Assembly (NCBI GenBank): GCA_943736015.1
Contig: OX031059.1
Coordinates: 42,109,159-42,173,158 of the forward strand
Source: Tridacna crocea
Taxonomy: Eukaryota; Mollusca; Bivalvia; Cardiida; Cardiidae
DNA length: 64,000 nucleotides
Direction: 5' to 3'
Part shown: one piece after another, positions 23,370 to 37,800 of the stretch
Position numbering within the stretch: position 1 is the stretch's first letter
How the letters are laid out: each line of letters opens with the position of its first letter
Notes under the pieces: generated by a model
Told to the model about the DNA's origin: nothing
Databases searched by the model: none
Seen by the model: only the letters and a program-made list of their open reading frames with translations
Program-made: the position numbers and the translations under genes

Positions 23370-24979
23370 GAGTTCGATATCTCATTGTCGACGCCATTCG
23401 GCAAACCTATAGGATATAAATACGTTGGTCAATTCCGCGGTATCACATACGTTGATATGCACCTACGTGGTACATTTGTTAGCCGGGTATACACTACTTT
23501 GCCATTTTTCAATAGCAATACTCCACTTGATAAAAGGAAACACTAGGCAAACAATTTTCTATCAGAATTTTTCTGAATACATTTTCCGTTGATAAACAGT
23601 TTGTGTACTTTCTTAATTCTTTCTTGGTCTATCATTTCCGCAGATATTTTCAGCGACAGGTTGCTTATTACCGTGGCTGCTGTTGTCGTAGCTAATCCAT
23701 TTGCTTGAGTGCCACCATATTTAAGTCGATGGCAGTACGTATTTCAAAATGGAAATCTCTTTGATACACACAAGGTTAGATGCAGGCACGGAATCTGCCG
23801 AGTTGTGTCGAGTGTATCGACGCGCGTGCTATTGATCACTGTAAAGACCTTCCGATAACCCTTTGCTAAATTCTGCTGAGAAATCCAAAAAAAATCTTAA
23901 GAAACAACATAGCCAATTTAGGCCTCGTAGACAAGTATCCTATGGTTGGAGCCCCAATTCATTTGCTCTCTTCAATTGCTATATATCAACATGGACGAGC
24001 CCAGATTTTTTTTCTAGAAAAGAAAGAGGGTTCAATGCATCTACAAAAACTGTTGACCAATGTCAACCTGCTATGGCCGAGATTGGTCGAAACATGTTAG
24101 TACAGTCAATTTTTGCATGTCCAAGGACCATTCTACTTCAAGAATTCAGTCAATTATTATTAGACTAAAGGGATTAATGGGTACATGATTATGTGGTAAC
24201 TTTTACAATTTGTGACTATTATCAGACCATCATTTTTTAAATGAAATGAGTCCACATTGTCATCGACGACATGACGTCATGTGAAACATTGATTGTATTT
24301 GGCGCTTTGACGTCGTTTGACGCCATTTTGTCACTAATTTATTGTAACATGGTCTTAATTAAAACTGTTCTTTACATCGCAGCCATCCCGTCAAATTTCT
24401 GAATCCATATTTCTTTTTTTAACTGCCGTTCATTTTTTTTTTTCATCCCCATGTAATTCTCCTGTCAAACTATCAAGCATGAGTCAGCGGGTCATCGGCG
24501 TGATGTAACTGATGTAATGTTGACAGCAGTATAATGCTACATTTAAACTACCTTAAAATTTTGATATTGATTTATATCATCACCATCATCATCATTATCA
24601 GCATCGTCCTCATCAATCAACTTTTTTTAGCGTAAAGTGTATGAGTTCGAATAAAGAGTTACAATTTTCTTTGATCATACTATGCAGCGAGTACAGTTTT
24701 ATTATTTGTACATAAACCGTTGTTTATTACATATGTTTTTAAATATAGACATAGGAGGATAGCTTTTGTGTGTCTTCTATTGTCCCGTGTTTTTAATAAT
24801 GTTGAAATGGTGCTTAAGAAACGGTTAGATGTTTAAAACAATCACTATTCAAAAATGTGATTGTGGAGTGATCAGATTAAAAAAAAAAAAACTTTAAAGA
24901 CTTAAATACGTTAAAATCTTTAACAAAAGCGATGTCTTTTAAACTCTTTTCCAAACACAGACGACACTAGAAGCATTTG
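23370..24979. other. No recognisable feature
   Basis: Contains an AT-rich stretch with CATCATCATC-like runs near 24580; the 101-residue frame at 23863 is not supported. Confidence 0.5.
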
Positions 24980-25037
24980 TAGACAATGTAGATCAAGATC
25001 AGACTGCACAAAACGATCTGTGATCTACACCGTCCCC
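24980..25037. mobile_element. Family C hairpin, shortened
   Basis: AGACAATGTAGATCAAGATC/AGACTGCACA then GTGATCTACACCGTCC; part of the right arm is deleted. Confidence 0.55.
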
Positions 25038-25187
25038 TGTGTTATTATACTTTATGAACAAACTGTGTCTTGATCTTGTAGCGAAACTGCATTTTGTAGC
25101 CACTGAGTAAAGGCTTTTTATTTATTCAGCAAGTAGTGAAAGCATTAAGGACCTTTAGATTGAATGTTTTCGAAGACGGCGTGTTCT

Positions 25188-25346
25188 AAAGAGGAACTGC
25201 TGGAAACAAGAAACAAGCAGTTTCTCCTTCGCCCACAGTGTTCTGTCCTTCCTGGACGAACTCCATAATTTGAACCATATTAATATTGTCGTCTGCAGAT
25301 TCTTTCAGTATGGACAAATGAGATATGTTGTCGTCTGTAGGTAGAG
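25188..25346 (-). mobile_element. Family A, decayed
   Basis: TTTCTCCTTCGCCCACAGTG, ATTGTCGTCTGCAGATTCTT and TTGTCGTCTGTAGG remain. Confidence 0.5.
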
Positions 25347-25355
25347 CAACGACAT

Positions 25356-25588
25356 TTAACGCTCCACCAAACGACAAAATCTTAAGACTCGTCCAAATTG
25401 AAAGCATTTGCAGACGACAAGTTCAACGTGTCTCGGACGGTAATTTTTTTTTCTTTGGATGGGTGTAAACATTGTGGGAAAAGGAGAAAATGCTGGTTAC
25501 CAGCATTTTCTCCTTTTCTCACAGTGTTTTCAAAAGCTATATTTCCTCAGGGCCATTTAGATACGGCGTTGCTTGTGAAAGGGTTTAA
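25356..25588 (+). mobile_element. Family A element 165 bp upstream of the tetraspanin start codon
   Basis: TTAACGCTCCACCAAACGAC to TTGTGAAAGGGTTTAA; hairpin intact around GGTTACC. It is the nearest recognisable element upstream of exon 1 and may overlap the promoter or 5' leader. Confidence 0.77.
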
Positions 25589-25712
25589 ATAGGACTGATT
25601 GCAAAATACTGTACTGTCGTATTGCTATATAAGTATAAGTAACAAGATAGGACAATTTCGCAAGTGGTGAGATATACTATTTGTGGAAAAGTTTTTGTGA
25701 TATCAAGGTGTA

Positions 25713-25720
25713 TATAAATA
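25713..25720 (+). promoter_or_regulatory. TATA-like box upstream of tetraspanin exon 1
   Basis: TATAAATA lies 34 bp before the start codon, so a transcript starting at the usual distance would have a leader of only about 10 nt. In AT-rich DNA this may be chance, and a more distant promoter is equally possible. Confidence 0.2.
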
Positions 25721-25753
25721 AGTAAATTTGTGAACTAAATTTTGAGATTTCGA

Positions 25754-25813
25754 ATGGATTATAGTAAAGATTACAGACAGCAGTATCCATATAAGGACCG
25801 AGATTATCGAGAG
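25754..25813 (+). CDS. Tetraspanin coding exon 1
   Basis: Encodes 20 Tyr/Asp/Arg-rich cytosolic residues starting MDYSKDYRQQYPYKDRDYRE. The ATG is the first after an in-frame TAA at 25736-25738, which supports this start. The donor is GTACATG, a weaker consensus than the others in this gene. Phase 0 continuation into exon 2 gives an open frame. A non-coding 5' exon further upstream cannot be excluded. Confidence 0.75.
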
Positions 25814-28800
25814 GTACATGTATATCATTAATGGATTTCTTCTTCAATGTCTCTTTGTGTTAAAATGGTTTTCTAAGCTTTGGCCCCATGAAATGCACTA
25901 CTGTATTTTTACTCCCTTTGGGAGTGCTGTTCACTTGAGAGTGTCCTTTGGCAGGACACTACGCAGTTCCAGCCCTAGTACTGCTGAAACTTAAATAGAC
26001 TTGTACAAGTGTGCTGTTATTGTGATGTGGCTGAACTATTGTTGATTGCGGTATAAAACCACAGTCAGAGGAAGCTATTGAAATCGCAACATTTTCGGTT
26101 TCACCTTTTGTAACTTTTTAGCACTGAATCCTGATTTTCAACGTCCACAATGAAGGCATTAATTAGAGGAAAACGAGAAAATGCGAGTAACCAGCTTCTG
26201 CCATTTCGATGACAAATTTCATTGTTTAAGTCGTATTCAATTAGTTGTTTGCAAATGCTCTAAATCTTGACAAGTCAAAAAATGTGTCGTCTCTGGAAGA
26301 TTTTTAAGCAAATAGTAAGATGTCTGACTAAGCAACATGTAAACAGAATAATTCTTTAATAATTTTTGATTGGAATTTTATCAAAATGTATACGTAGTAG
26401 AACATATTTTTTACTTTGTCCGCAAATACAAATTTGTATAGATCTTTAACATAAATCGATTTATCGATACCATTTCTCAATGTTGATTTTCATGTAATAA
26501 ATCATTTGATTCCTTTAACAAGCTAGTCTTGATAGGAGACATTCTGGGGAAAAGAGAAAATGCTAAATAGCAGTATTTACTTTGTCCAGAATTTTTTCTA
26601 AGACAGTTCCTATTATTTGAAGCATGTCTATTAATCGTCAGCGCCTGCCTTCAATTTTGAAAAGTCTTTAATTTTGTTGTCTGCTTTAGATTCAACATAT
26701 AAACTATTCGGCAATCTTTTTAGATGAATTTAAGATCAGACTACATAAAACGCACATATGTATATATAGAGGATATTTGTTTTTTTCGGTGAAAGATCGA
26801 AATATATTTCATCGAGTGAACACCATCGGTAATATTTTCATGAGTGGCGCAGCCACGAGTGAAAATATTACCGATGGTGTTCACGAGATGAAATACATTT
26901 CGATCTTTCACCGAAAAAAAAACAAATATTCTATTTATTTTATGCTTTTAACCCTTTCTGGGAGGAGTTTTATCAAAATTCAGTACAGTTCTTTTCCCTT
27001 ATTCCCCGTGGCGTACCCCTCCCGCATAGCAACGTTACGTCGAGCGCGAGAAATGTAAGGTATATGACGTCATATTTCCCATCTGGTTGTCAGGCACGCG
27101 CAATTTACCTAAGCGGCAAGAACGTGAAAATCGGTATTTTCACTGGTGGTACCAGTGTAAGATCGAAAAATATTTTCACTGCTATTTCTCGATATCCCAC
27201 CGGAAAGCATGAAATAAGAGGCGATATTTTTTTCGCAACAGTTATTGCAATGCAATGTTTCAATTTTCCTTTTTTTTTAACTGCCTGAAAAACAAATTTC
27301 AGGAATAAGAATATTTCGATTCATCACGAGCAAATTCTTCCTTTTGCAACACTTGTTCACGAATTTGTTGCTATTACTGGGATATCTAAGTGAATAAGAA
27401 ACCACTTTACTCAAATTTGTCAAGTTGACGGTCACGGTTTAGAGATAAGAATTCATATTTAAATGGAAGTGTAAACATATACTTGAGTTCATACTCTTAT
27501 TTACCTTGAGGGCCCCGTATCCTGTTAAATGTACTGTAGTGTTAATGCTTTACACACACACAAAAAAACTCGATTTTTAACGACCTTAGGAAAAAAAAAA
27601 CATTTGAAAACATTGAGGAAAAAAGGAGAAAATGCTGGTAACCAGCATTTTCTCCTTTTTTCCTCAAATGTTTTCAAAATTTTCACAGAGAAAAGATCTC
27701 ATCATTTCAGCCACGTCCAACTTGTGATCTGTAAACGCCTTTAATTTTGGGTAAGTCAAAAATTGTGCCAGCCGGTAAAGTGTTAACCCTTTTTGCAATT
27801 ATATATTTTTTTACTCATAAATACAACCCATCCCCTCGCATTGAATCTTTGATATTCACTCACAACCTCCTTAAAGTAGCTGTAATGTCCTGAGAATCCG
27901 AGTTCGAGCCTCAACTGTGTGCCAAACTTTTTCTTTTTAGAGTCCCAAGGCAATGCGCTGCCAGAAAAGTTTGAAACGTTTTAGATCGGAAATTAAATCT
28001 TATGTATCCGTTGAAAAAAAAATATATATAGGATGTTATTACGCGGGTTAACCCAAGTGTGAAAAACAAGATTTGAATGACTGTAGTGAAAGGGGGTTTA
28101 ATGTACATCCTCTGTGATGTATTATATCAACGAAATCTTCACATTTTAGGGGATCTTTAAAACCCATTTCGTCTTACAATCGATTGAATCATGAGGCAGA
28201 ATATTCCTTGGTCATGGTGAAAATTTATCAATAACAAACAGTTTCGACACATGTCAGACTGCGCGGACTGCGCATGCTGATATGGGACGATACTTTTTGC
28301 AGATGCATTAAACCCTCGTTACACAGAGCAAAGCCCATTTACATATCATATAGCGTCATACTTTGCATGTATAATACAGTTTTTTTGAAAACCATAGAGA
28401 CAGATGATCGTGCGTCGATTCAAATAAAAGGACGCTGATTTTGGAAATTAGAATCAGAAACTGTTTATTATTAGTAATTGTATCATCTAGGTTTTTTTTA
28501 AAATTAAAATTGATGCTTCCCTTTCGAAATTCGGTCATGGACAGCATGTTGTAATATTTCAAAGCACTGAAGGGACCGAGGTGTTTGCAGCGTCCAGATG
28601 CCTTACTAAAGAGAACACACGTTATAATGGCTATTTATACAAAGTAGCACATAAATACAAACTTGCTTTGATTTAGATCATCCAAAGTGTGTTTACAGGC
28701 CGTTATTCATATATTTGTTACTTGTTTAGCCTCGGAAAAACATTAATTGAGCCATTTTCATACTTGTATCATTAATTCATTGGTATAAATTAAAAGTGTT

Positions 28801-31800
28801 TGTATCTTATACACATCATCGTTAAGATTGAAGGATGTAAAGATTGACTTATTTATATAAATGGTTTGAATATTGTAATTTTAAACTTCAGAATATGTGA
28901 CAAAAACAGATCTGTGAGACGATACGTTAAACGAGCCGCCTATTAATTTGTTTGCAATCCTTATGCGTACAAGTGTTTTCTCCCTTGTACCCCTTAGCCC
29001 AGAATTTAAACTCTTAAACTTTGAAATTGCAATCTATGCATCTATAGTACTCACTGGGAATGTCCATTTTATCTATCTAGCATGCAAAATGTTAGGAAAA
29101 AATACCTTGAAGTGAAAATGTACTTATTACTATCATTTCATTTTTTGCAGCCCTTGAACAAACGCCATATCGATGATTATCCCCGGTACCACGCAAAGCC
29201 TCGTACACTTTCACTACGCAGCACCCCTGAAGATCCTTGCTTCTCGTGCCTTAGAACAGCAGTGCATTGCTACAATATCGTCATCCTCGTAAGTACTTTT
29301 ACTTCATTTATCTGTTTGTATTGGTTGTGCATCGCTTGCAGGGACAATTCAGTCATTTTACAATGATATTTTACCCACCCACATCTTCAATGTATTTTGT
29401 AACTATATATTGAACATGATCTCTGCATTGCTTGTACATGGATATCGTCGCTTGTCAAGTGCCTCCAGCAGCGATCAAAATGGAATTCCTGATTACAAAT
29501 CTAGAGAGTAGCATTTTCTACTTTTTAATATATCACAAACAATTGCTGTCGTTTTACATACCTTCTGCACTTATACATTTGAATTATCGTCTGCAAATGT
29601 GTTCAATCCAGACGAATTTAAAGCTGTGTCGTCAGGTAACGACTTTAACCCTTTACCAGACGACACAATTTTAGCCTTTCAGTTTGGCTTATAGTGTGCA
29701 TTTTCTTTTTTCCTTAATAGGGTATAAAACATTGTTGGAAAAGGAGAAAATGCTGGTTACCAGCATTTTCTCCTATTCAAACAATATTTTCTAGAGGCTT
29801 CCTTCTCGGTGTCATAAAAGATGGCATTATGTGGCAAAGGGCTAAGTCAGGATATAATCTGGCTGAATAGACATTACGAACTGTGCATCACGGAATCTCT
29901 ATTAGGCCCGCTTATCACGGTTTCCACTGTGCGTGGTGAGACAGCCAACGGCTTTGACTGAGTAGTCTGCAAAGTGCAGATAAAGAAACTCCAGGAACAC
30001 AGGGATACGTGCACTTGCTGCCGTACTCTGTTGGAGATGAGATTTAACACACAAAAGAAAACAAAACAATTAATTTAAGCAGTGAAACCCTTTACAAAAA
30101 AAAAAAAAACCTGAAGAATGATTTTTTTTTTGAAAATGAGGAAAAGGAGTAAATACTGGTAAATAGCATTCTCTTCTTTTCCCATCATGTTTTCTGTCTT
30201 TGAAGTACAAACCCCATCAGCAGTAGTGGCTGTTTATCTTCTAGAAATATTTTCATATTGAAAGAGCCTTAGATCTTCCAATTGGTAATGCGTTACGGTA
30301 TCCAAGGCAATAGTGTTTCGACAAACCTACGATTGTTGTGATACCGTGGCTTATTAATTGCTAGCTTGAAAATACCAGTATTGAAACACGAAAAAAAACA
30401 GTCTCTAATGCTAATCAAGACCGTGAAAAAAAAATAAATATTATAAAAATTTCTAGATTATGTTTCTGTTGATGAAAAAAAAAAAACACATTTATTCGGG
30501 AGCTATGATTATAACAAGAGTTGGAGTCCAGCTGTGACAGAAATGAAATATATCTGCTGTCTGTGACTTCATAGCAGCATGCGTTTGACACAATTTATGT
30601 CAGGTATCTAATTTTAGATACCTGTCTTTGACAGGAACCGAGGATTGTTACATTCTGGAAAACATTTGTCAGGAATAGTCAGTTAACTCATTGACATTTT
30701 CACCAAGAATTCTTTTACTCTATTCTCTTCTGGCAACGTATAGTTTTATCTTCGGTCTGTTCTGTTGCGTCTGTTGCGAGGTTTCTTACCGAAATGGCTT
30801 GCATCACGCGAAAAGGAGCATTCGGACGTTTGCTTAAAATGCTATCTCGGATCAGCTTATCTGAGACGGCACTTTCCGTTTTTATGTAATTTTCTGTTTT
30901 GTGCAAGTTTATTGTAGCAAAAACTCTAGTGAAGTCGTAAAGTGCCGTCTAGGATTAGCCTGCGCTCCGCGCAGGCTGATCAGAGACGACACCATACGTA
31001 AATGTCTGAATGCGTCTGTCCCATATTGCAAGGCAAATGGTGTCTAAGTTGTGTTGTTTAGAATTATCTTCATTTATAGTTCGAGTCCGTTAACATGTAC
31101 TTGCAAATCGTCGTTCACGTGTCCGTTTCATAGGGGATTCTATCAGTCCCAACGCATCATATAAAATGAACTTGAAAAAAAGGAATCAACGGTTTCTTTC
31201 ATTGTTCAGTCTTTTTTTTTTTTCAAGAAAGATGCATGTAATTTACTCTCGAGGTGTATAGTTTATTAACATGCATTTTCACCCTAATAGGTAATGCGCG
31301 AGGGGTCGATGTTTATTCTTGTTTTTTTATTGTGTGCGTATGTGCATTGTATGCGTTGAGCTTTAAACCTCCTCAAGGAAGGTAACTTAAAAGAATTCAT
31401 GGTATAAGATCTTTCAATGCCGTCTGAAAGCTTGATTAATTAAAATTTGAAACTATTATAATTAGTTTGGAGTCGTTCGACTCTGAATCAGTGTCCTCTT
31501 GGAACATGATCGTATCAGTCAGAAAAAGCCTCTTATGAATGAAGCTAAAAGAGTAAATGGTTGCTTTCGTTCTCAGAATCCCATTTGTTTTACTCTGTAC
31601 CAGTCGACAGAATTTTAAACTTGTCCATGTTCAAATAACTTGCAGATGACAGGTTTAAGTTGAGGCAAATGGTGGAAATTTTATCTTAAAAAAGGTAGAA
31701 AACTATGCAACCAGAAATTTCGGACTTTTCCATAAAGCTGTTTTCCTCAGGGTCGTTAATACACAGGATCGCATGCAGTGTTTGTTAGGTATGCAATTTA

Positions 31801-34800
31801 TTGTTTCTTTCTTTTTTCATCGCAATCTTTCTGAAAGCTCATTTATTTAGAAGTGCCTAAACATGAATTTTCCTGGTAAAAAGGGTTTAATTTCAGATAT
31901 TATTTTTCCCAATGGAGATATGAATTTAGAAAGTTTATTAAAAACTTCTTGTTTGCATTCAAAATAGAAAAAAAAAAATGTTCAGTTCAAGTGAAAATGG
32001 AATCATTCACGATGTTTGTTGGAAATAAAATGATATTTTTGATGATTATTGATGGTTTCTTCAGAAATTATTTCAGGGAAATGAGAAACCCTGTTTTGTA
32101 TCATTTTGTGTATTTATTTCTCTTTCTCCTGCCCTACGCCCCCTTTTTCTCTAAATCAGGTTCTGGATGATTACTGAAAAGAGTCAAAATAGGGGAAGGG
32201 GTTTTTAACCCTTTACTACATAGATACTCATTTCTACATATCGCTTGTTGGAGCATTTGGAAAACATTGTGGCAAAAGATGAAATTGCTCGTGACGAGCA
32301 ATTTCACCTTTTGTCACAATGTTTTCTGTGGTATCAAAAGGTGTCATATACACGGAAGACACGTCTTCATCCTTGCTGTCATTTAGGGTCATTTAGAGAT
32401 GCCATAGAAATGCCTGATGTGGTGAAGGGTTAAGAGAAAGTGGATTAAACACTTCGCCAAAAGGGTACAATGACACGTATGGCTTGCAGCCGACACAGTT
32501 GAAGGCATTGTTACCAGACGAGAAAACATGCCACAAGTTGTCGAATATGCTTGCATTGAAAGGCTGTTTTGCCTACTCATGCTGCAGAAACCCCAGTAAC
32601 ACATGGGTATATGCACTGACCACGACGAAATAATTTATGAGATAATGAAAACCGGGTTTAATTTTATTAAACAAACGTTTTTCGTTTACTAAACTCAAGA
32701 CTGAAATCTGAAAAAAAAAAACCTTATTGTAAAACAACAACGAAACGTTCTTTATTGAATTTACTTGAGATATCTAGCATCATTATTCGCGATAATTAGA
32801 AACCAGTGTTTCCTTTAATTGGATTAAAAATGCCACATAAAGTGGGACTTGAAAATCATAAATCTGTGTTACGAATGCCTGGTTTTTGTCATTTCAATTG
32901 AAAGAATTCAAAGAACGGTACAAAACGTATAAACTTGTACGGACCTTCTATTTCACCATGTAGGTGTTCAAAAATGTCTGCTGCCAACTGGTTTCATAAG
33001 ATTCTGATTCAAATTTGCCAAGACGATTTAAGAAAAACAAATCAGCCATAAAGCGGTATGAAGGTCGTTCACATGCACGTTGTGAAGTGTTTTACGAGGG
33101 TTTTAGTGTAAGAGGGCATGTAATATAACTATAGGACCTGTCTGGCCTTAGTTAATATTATAATGTTTAATTTTCGCTAAATAATATACATATTTATAAG
33201 AGCGACACTTTTGCATAAAGGTGTTTAATGCGATTCGACAAAATGGGCGGTTGTTAAGAATTTGAGACATAACGAAATCCTTGACTGTCATAACTTAAGA
33301 CATTATTTTAAACTCGGCATAGTCGGAACATTTTCAAAAGGGGAAACCTGACGTCAGAACGGTAGTAACCATCAAAAGTATAATATACATTTAGATGCTA
33401 GAGTAAATATAGTTCAATTTTGGCCTTTAAATAACGGGTTGGTCGCTTTGCAATAAATAAGTCCGTCTTCCTATCGCCTTGCTTCACCCTTTTCCAAACA
33501 ATCCCTGGTTTTTACGGGTCTAGAATAGTAGCCTTTTGAAAACATTGTGGGAAAAGGAGAAAATGCTGGTAACCAGCATTTTCTCCTTTTCCCACAATGT
33601 TTTCTACCATATCATAGACAGAAATCATCTTTTCAGCAAGAATTCAATTGTCCTCTGCAAATGCTTTCAATTTGGTCTACTCCAAAAGTTTGTCGTTTGG
33701 GAAAGGGTTAAATTAGTATCAATGATTTTTAAAGTTTGGTGACAATGTAAGATCTTAGTAATCCCCTTTAATATCATGGCGTTGTATTATACCTTATTTC
33801 TTGGCCAACAGCGAACATAGTTTCTTGAATAAGCTTGTCAGTGTCTATAATATTACATTTTGCCAGACTGATGTTAGTCTCTCCGGATACTTTCTGTTCA
33901 TTTTGATGTGAATCATCAGGAAGAGAGGAACTAAAAGTTCAAAATAACGTATATAATACAAGTTACGTCACGAGACAGACTCGTAAATGATACTAAAACC
34001 GGATATCGCCAATTATCTACAATTTGACTGGTAGTCTCTGACTAGACCTTAACCAGATGGTCTCATTTTTTTTAAACTCTTGACCTGACGGCGAAATTTT
34101 AGTTTCTGAATGCTCATAAAAAAAAAAAACGCAATTGTATGGGAAAGGATTAATCGTGGGACAGGAGAAAATTTTGGTGGCCAGGATTTTCTCCTTTTCC
34201 TACGTTTTAGTACTGTCCTATTAAAGACATGTCTAATCATACTGGGGACAGGAACCATTTGTCATCTTCAATGTCTACAAATATTGCTGAAATACACACG
34301 TCCTTAATTCGTCGTCTGCTAAAAGGATTGGAATGCTTATTGCATCTGCAATCATGCCTTCTCGAGGGATGTTTTGTTATGCAAAAATATCTGATGTGCC
34401 GCTGTTTACCGAAGATGTGTCATCATATTTTTGCATAATATGAATAGTATTCGTTCTCTACTAATACACTTTATCACCACAATATTTAAAATTAAATTTC
34501 CTTCATACAGCTGTCGGTCGCTCAGTTAGTATTACTGTACTGCAAAGAAAATTCTCGCGATCTGATTGGATACTATGCCACGTACATGCATGTCGTTTAC
34601 ACTGGAAGAAGTCACCGTCCGAGAACTGCGAAAAGTGTCAGCCCTGGTCAGAATTGCGCAGGCTGACCAGGTTGACACTTTTCGCTTTAATGACATTTTC
34701 TGTATGAAAAGTGTTCATTGTACCATGTTATACAATCACTTTTGAATTATCAGCTTAAACTGACCTGCACTATTGTTGATCTGTTTTCATTTAGCTGATG

Positions 34801-37800
34801 TACAGAATCCCCAGATGGTCCCTTTTTGCCTGATGAGTCACATTTATTTATATTTCTTTCTTTTTTTCAGATCTTAGGTCTTGGTGTTCTCGGTATAGGA
34901 ATATGGCTTCTAGTAACAGAATACAGTGCCCGAGAGGTTTCCGTGTTGGTTGGTTCCAACTATTTCGAGATCGGTACATATTTGATGATAGCCGGTGGGG
35001 GAACCATCGCCCTTCTTGCCTTCTGTGGTTGTTGTGGGACCATGAGAGAGGATAAATGTGTCCTGGCTTTTGTAAGTACACTCTCACTTAACCCTTTGCG
35101 ACACAATCCCGAGCTTTAACTACCCCGAAAAGGAAACCTTTCTTAAACATCGTGGGAAAAATGAGGAAATGGTGATAACAAGCATTTTCTACTTTTCCTA
35201 CAGGTCTTTTTCTAATCTTTTGGAGACAGTTTCCATCATTTGAGCCACATTTAAATAATTTGTCTGCAAATTCTTACAATACGGAAAAGTCTACATTTGG
35301 TAAAGACTTAAAGACCTAGTACTGACCAACGGTAAACAGTTTGGAAGTCAAAATGAAGACATTTTTTTTCTTCTGATATACTGTGATATACTGTGTTTGA
35401 TCTATGCTCTGGCAAAAGGAGGTTTGATGCATCTCAGTGATGCGTATACTGAACAAATCATCATAATATTGTAAACATGGATTCGGACTGTAAAATTCCT
35501 TCAAAACTGACGAACAGAAAACGTCCTCCTTTGCAAAAGTGTTTGTGTGGACTGCGCAGGCTGACAAGTGTCGATACTTTTTGCAGATGCATTAAGGCAC
35601 ATTTTCACAGAGCAAGGCTTATTTAAATTCAACCCTACATTTACAGTTGCACGTAGCCTGTTACATGCTGAACATAAAGACTAGTTTGTGTGCACGTACA
35701 AATCATTTACCTTTGTACCTGCAAAGTCCAGTTCTCCGTCAATAAATTGTTTGAAAGTTATTTTAGGTTTGTATGCACCTACTATACTAGTACCCGTCTC
35801 AACAAACGCTAACGCAAACCTTTCTGTGGCTATGCTTTCTTTATCGGTTTAAAGTATTCGATTGCAAATGTATACGACAAGGTACAAATACAAAAGAAAA
35901 TTTGTGACACTTGGTTAGCCCGAAGAGAACATTTTAAAGTATACGAAATTTAATCCGTGGCCAAAAAATTCGAATTTAAGCTCAGCTAAAAACTCTTACA
36001 ACAGTGGATGTAGGACAGTTTTATTCTTTTCAAAATAAATCAAGAGTATTAGATACGTTGGCATCCATCATATTTTAGTTTAAGCATAATTTTTTACATC
36101 GATTGAGAAACAAGTTCATACATCTTTTACTAACCTCTCTCGATTCTACTTCCTGGGAACTACACCAGTACTCGCGCTGAATGTGTGGGCCAATGACAAG
36201 TCCCCAAAGCTGATACCCGCTCCCGGGTATCGAACTCGGGACCTTATGGTTATGAGGCCGACGTTCGACCATACAACCAGGGCCACCACTATGTTTTGAG
36301 ATCTTTCAGTTCGGTATAAACAAATGAAGAGGGAGGCAAACGTTTGGCGAGGGGAAGGGAGGGGGGAGATACTGTAATTGGATGCGCCAGGTACCCCAAA
36401 CAATCCGTTCAGTCCTATTGTGATAACAATTTTGAAATTAAATCTGACATTATCTCGGAGAAAACTGTCAAAATCTCACACACTAATGTACAACCTTTTG
36501 AGTTATTTTTTTTAGATCTACGATCGCTTAAATCTTTTGTCCATTGTGTGTGGCCGTGTTGTTAAACTGTAAAGATATGGTCAAGTTATCCCACCATGTT
36601 TGATACCCCTATAAAGACTCTTTCCACCGCCTGGGCCACATTTAGGTCTTTACGAAACAAAATTTTAGACTGGTCCAAATTGAAAGCACTTGCAGATAAC
36701 AATATAAACGTAACTCAAAATTTGAAATTTGTTTCCTGCAGGGTAGAAAATATTGTGGGAAAAGGAGAAAATGCTGGGTTACCAACATTTTCTCCTTTTT
36801 CACAATGTTTTCAAAAAGCTTCTGTCTCAGGGTCGTAAAAACCAGGGATTGTTTGGTAAAGGGTCAATCTGCGCCTTTGGGTTTTGACTTTTCCTTAATT
36901 CTAATGACTAGTATGAAGAAAAAGTTGAATTTATGCTTTTTTTTTTCTTTCTTTCAAAAGCTCCCGTGTTAAGGATTCGTCAAAAATCTTCTTCTATAGG
37001 AAAAAGTGTTAAAGCTATTATACGGCAACATATTTCCCCTTTACATTTTGAAGGGATTTAGGTTAATTTTACTTTATAATTAATCACAAAGTGTACATTG
37101 ATTTTGTAAACGTCACCCATTGATTACATATCGCGTACTTTTTAGGCCCTTGATAAATAGTTCCCTCTCTTTTTTACACTTTTACTTCTCTCCCCCCCCC
37201 CCTTTCCTGCCACAAAAAAAAAACAGGGTTTAAAACATCCTGGAAATTTTGGTAATGAAATCCGATCTACTACATGAAAAAAATTGTGGTAGGATGAGAA
37301 TATGCTCACCAAGTGCTGACTGAATGTCTGCAGGGGTTTAATATTTCAGGCTACCACGTGACGCGCATTCTGACCACGGGGACAACTTATTCGCACATAG
37401 GAAGGTAGTGCCCTTATGGTACAAGGAACGATTCACTGACCTTTAGCGGACAGCGTAGATAAATATCAGTCTGCACATAACATGCAGTCTGATTTCGGAT
37501 CTACACTGTCCGATAAGGAGATAGCTTGCCTCCAATACACCTGTAAAATAGAAATATTTGGGTTTTTACTATCGGTTTGAAAAAAATCATTACTTTTATT
37601 TTATGCTTTCCGGTAGGATATCGAGGAATAGCAGTGAAAATATGTTTCGATATTCCACGGGTACGACCAGTGAAAATACTGATTTTTATATTCTAGTTAG
37701 ATCTACCTATGTAAATTGCGCGTGACACATAACCAGATGGAAATATGACGTCATTTACCTAACATTTCTTGCGTTTGACGTAATATTGTAATGTGTTAGT

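Noticed and set aside
23181-23546. 121-residue plus-strand frame as a gene
   Set aside because: Its first half is family A sequence; the rest shows no domain, splice or codon signal.
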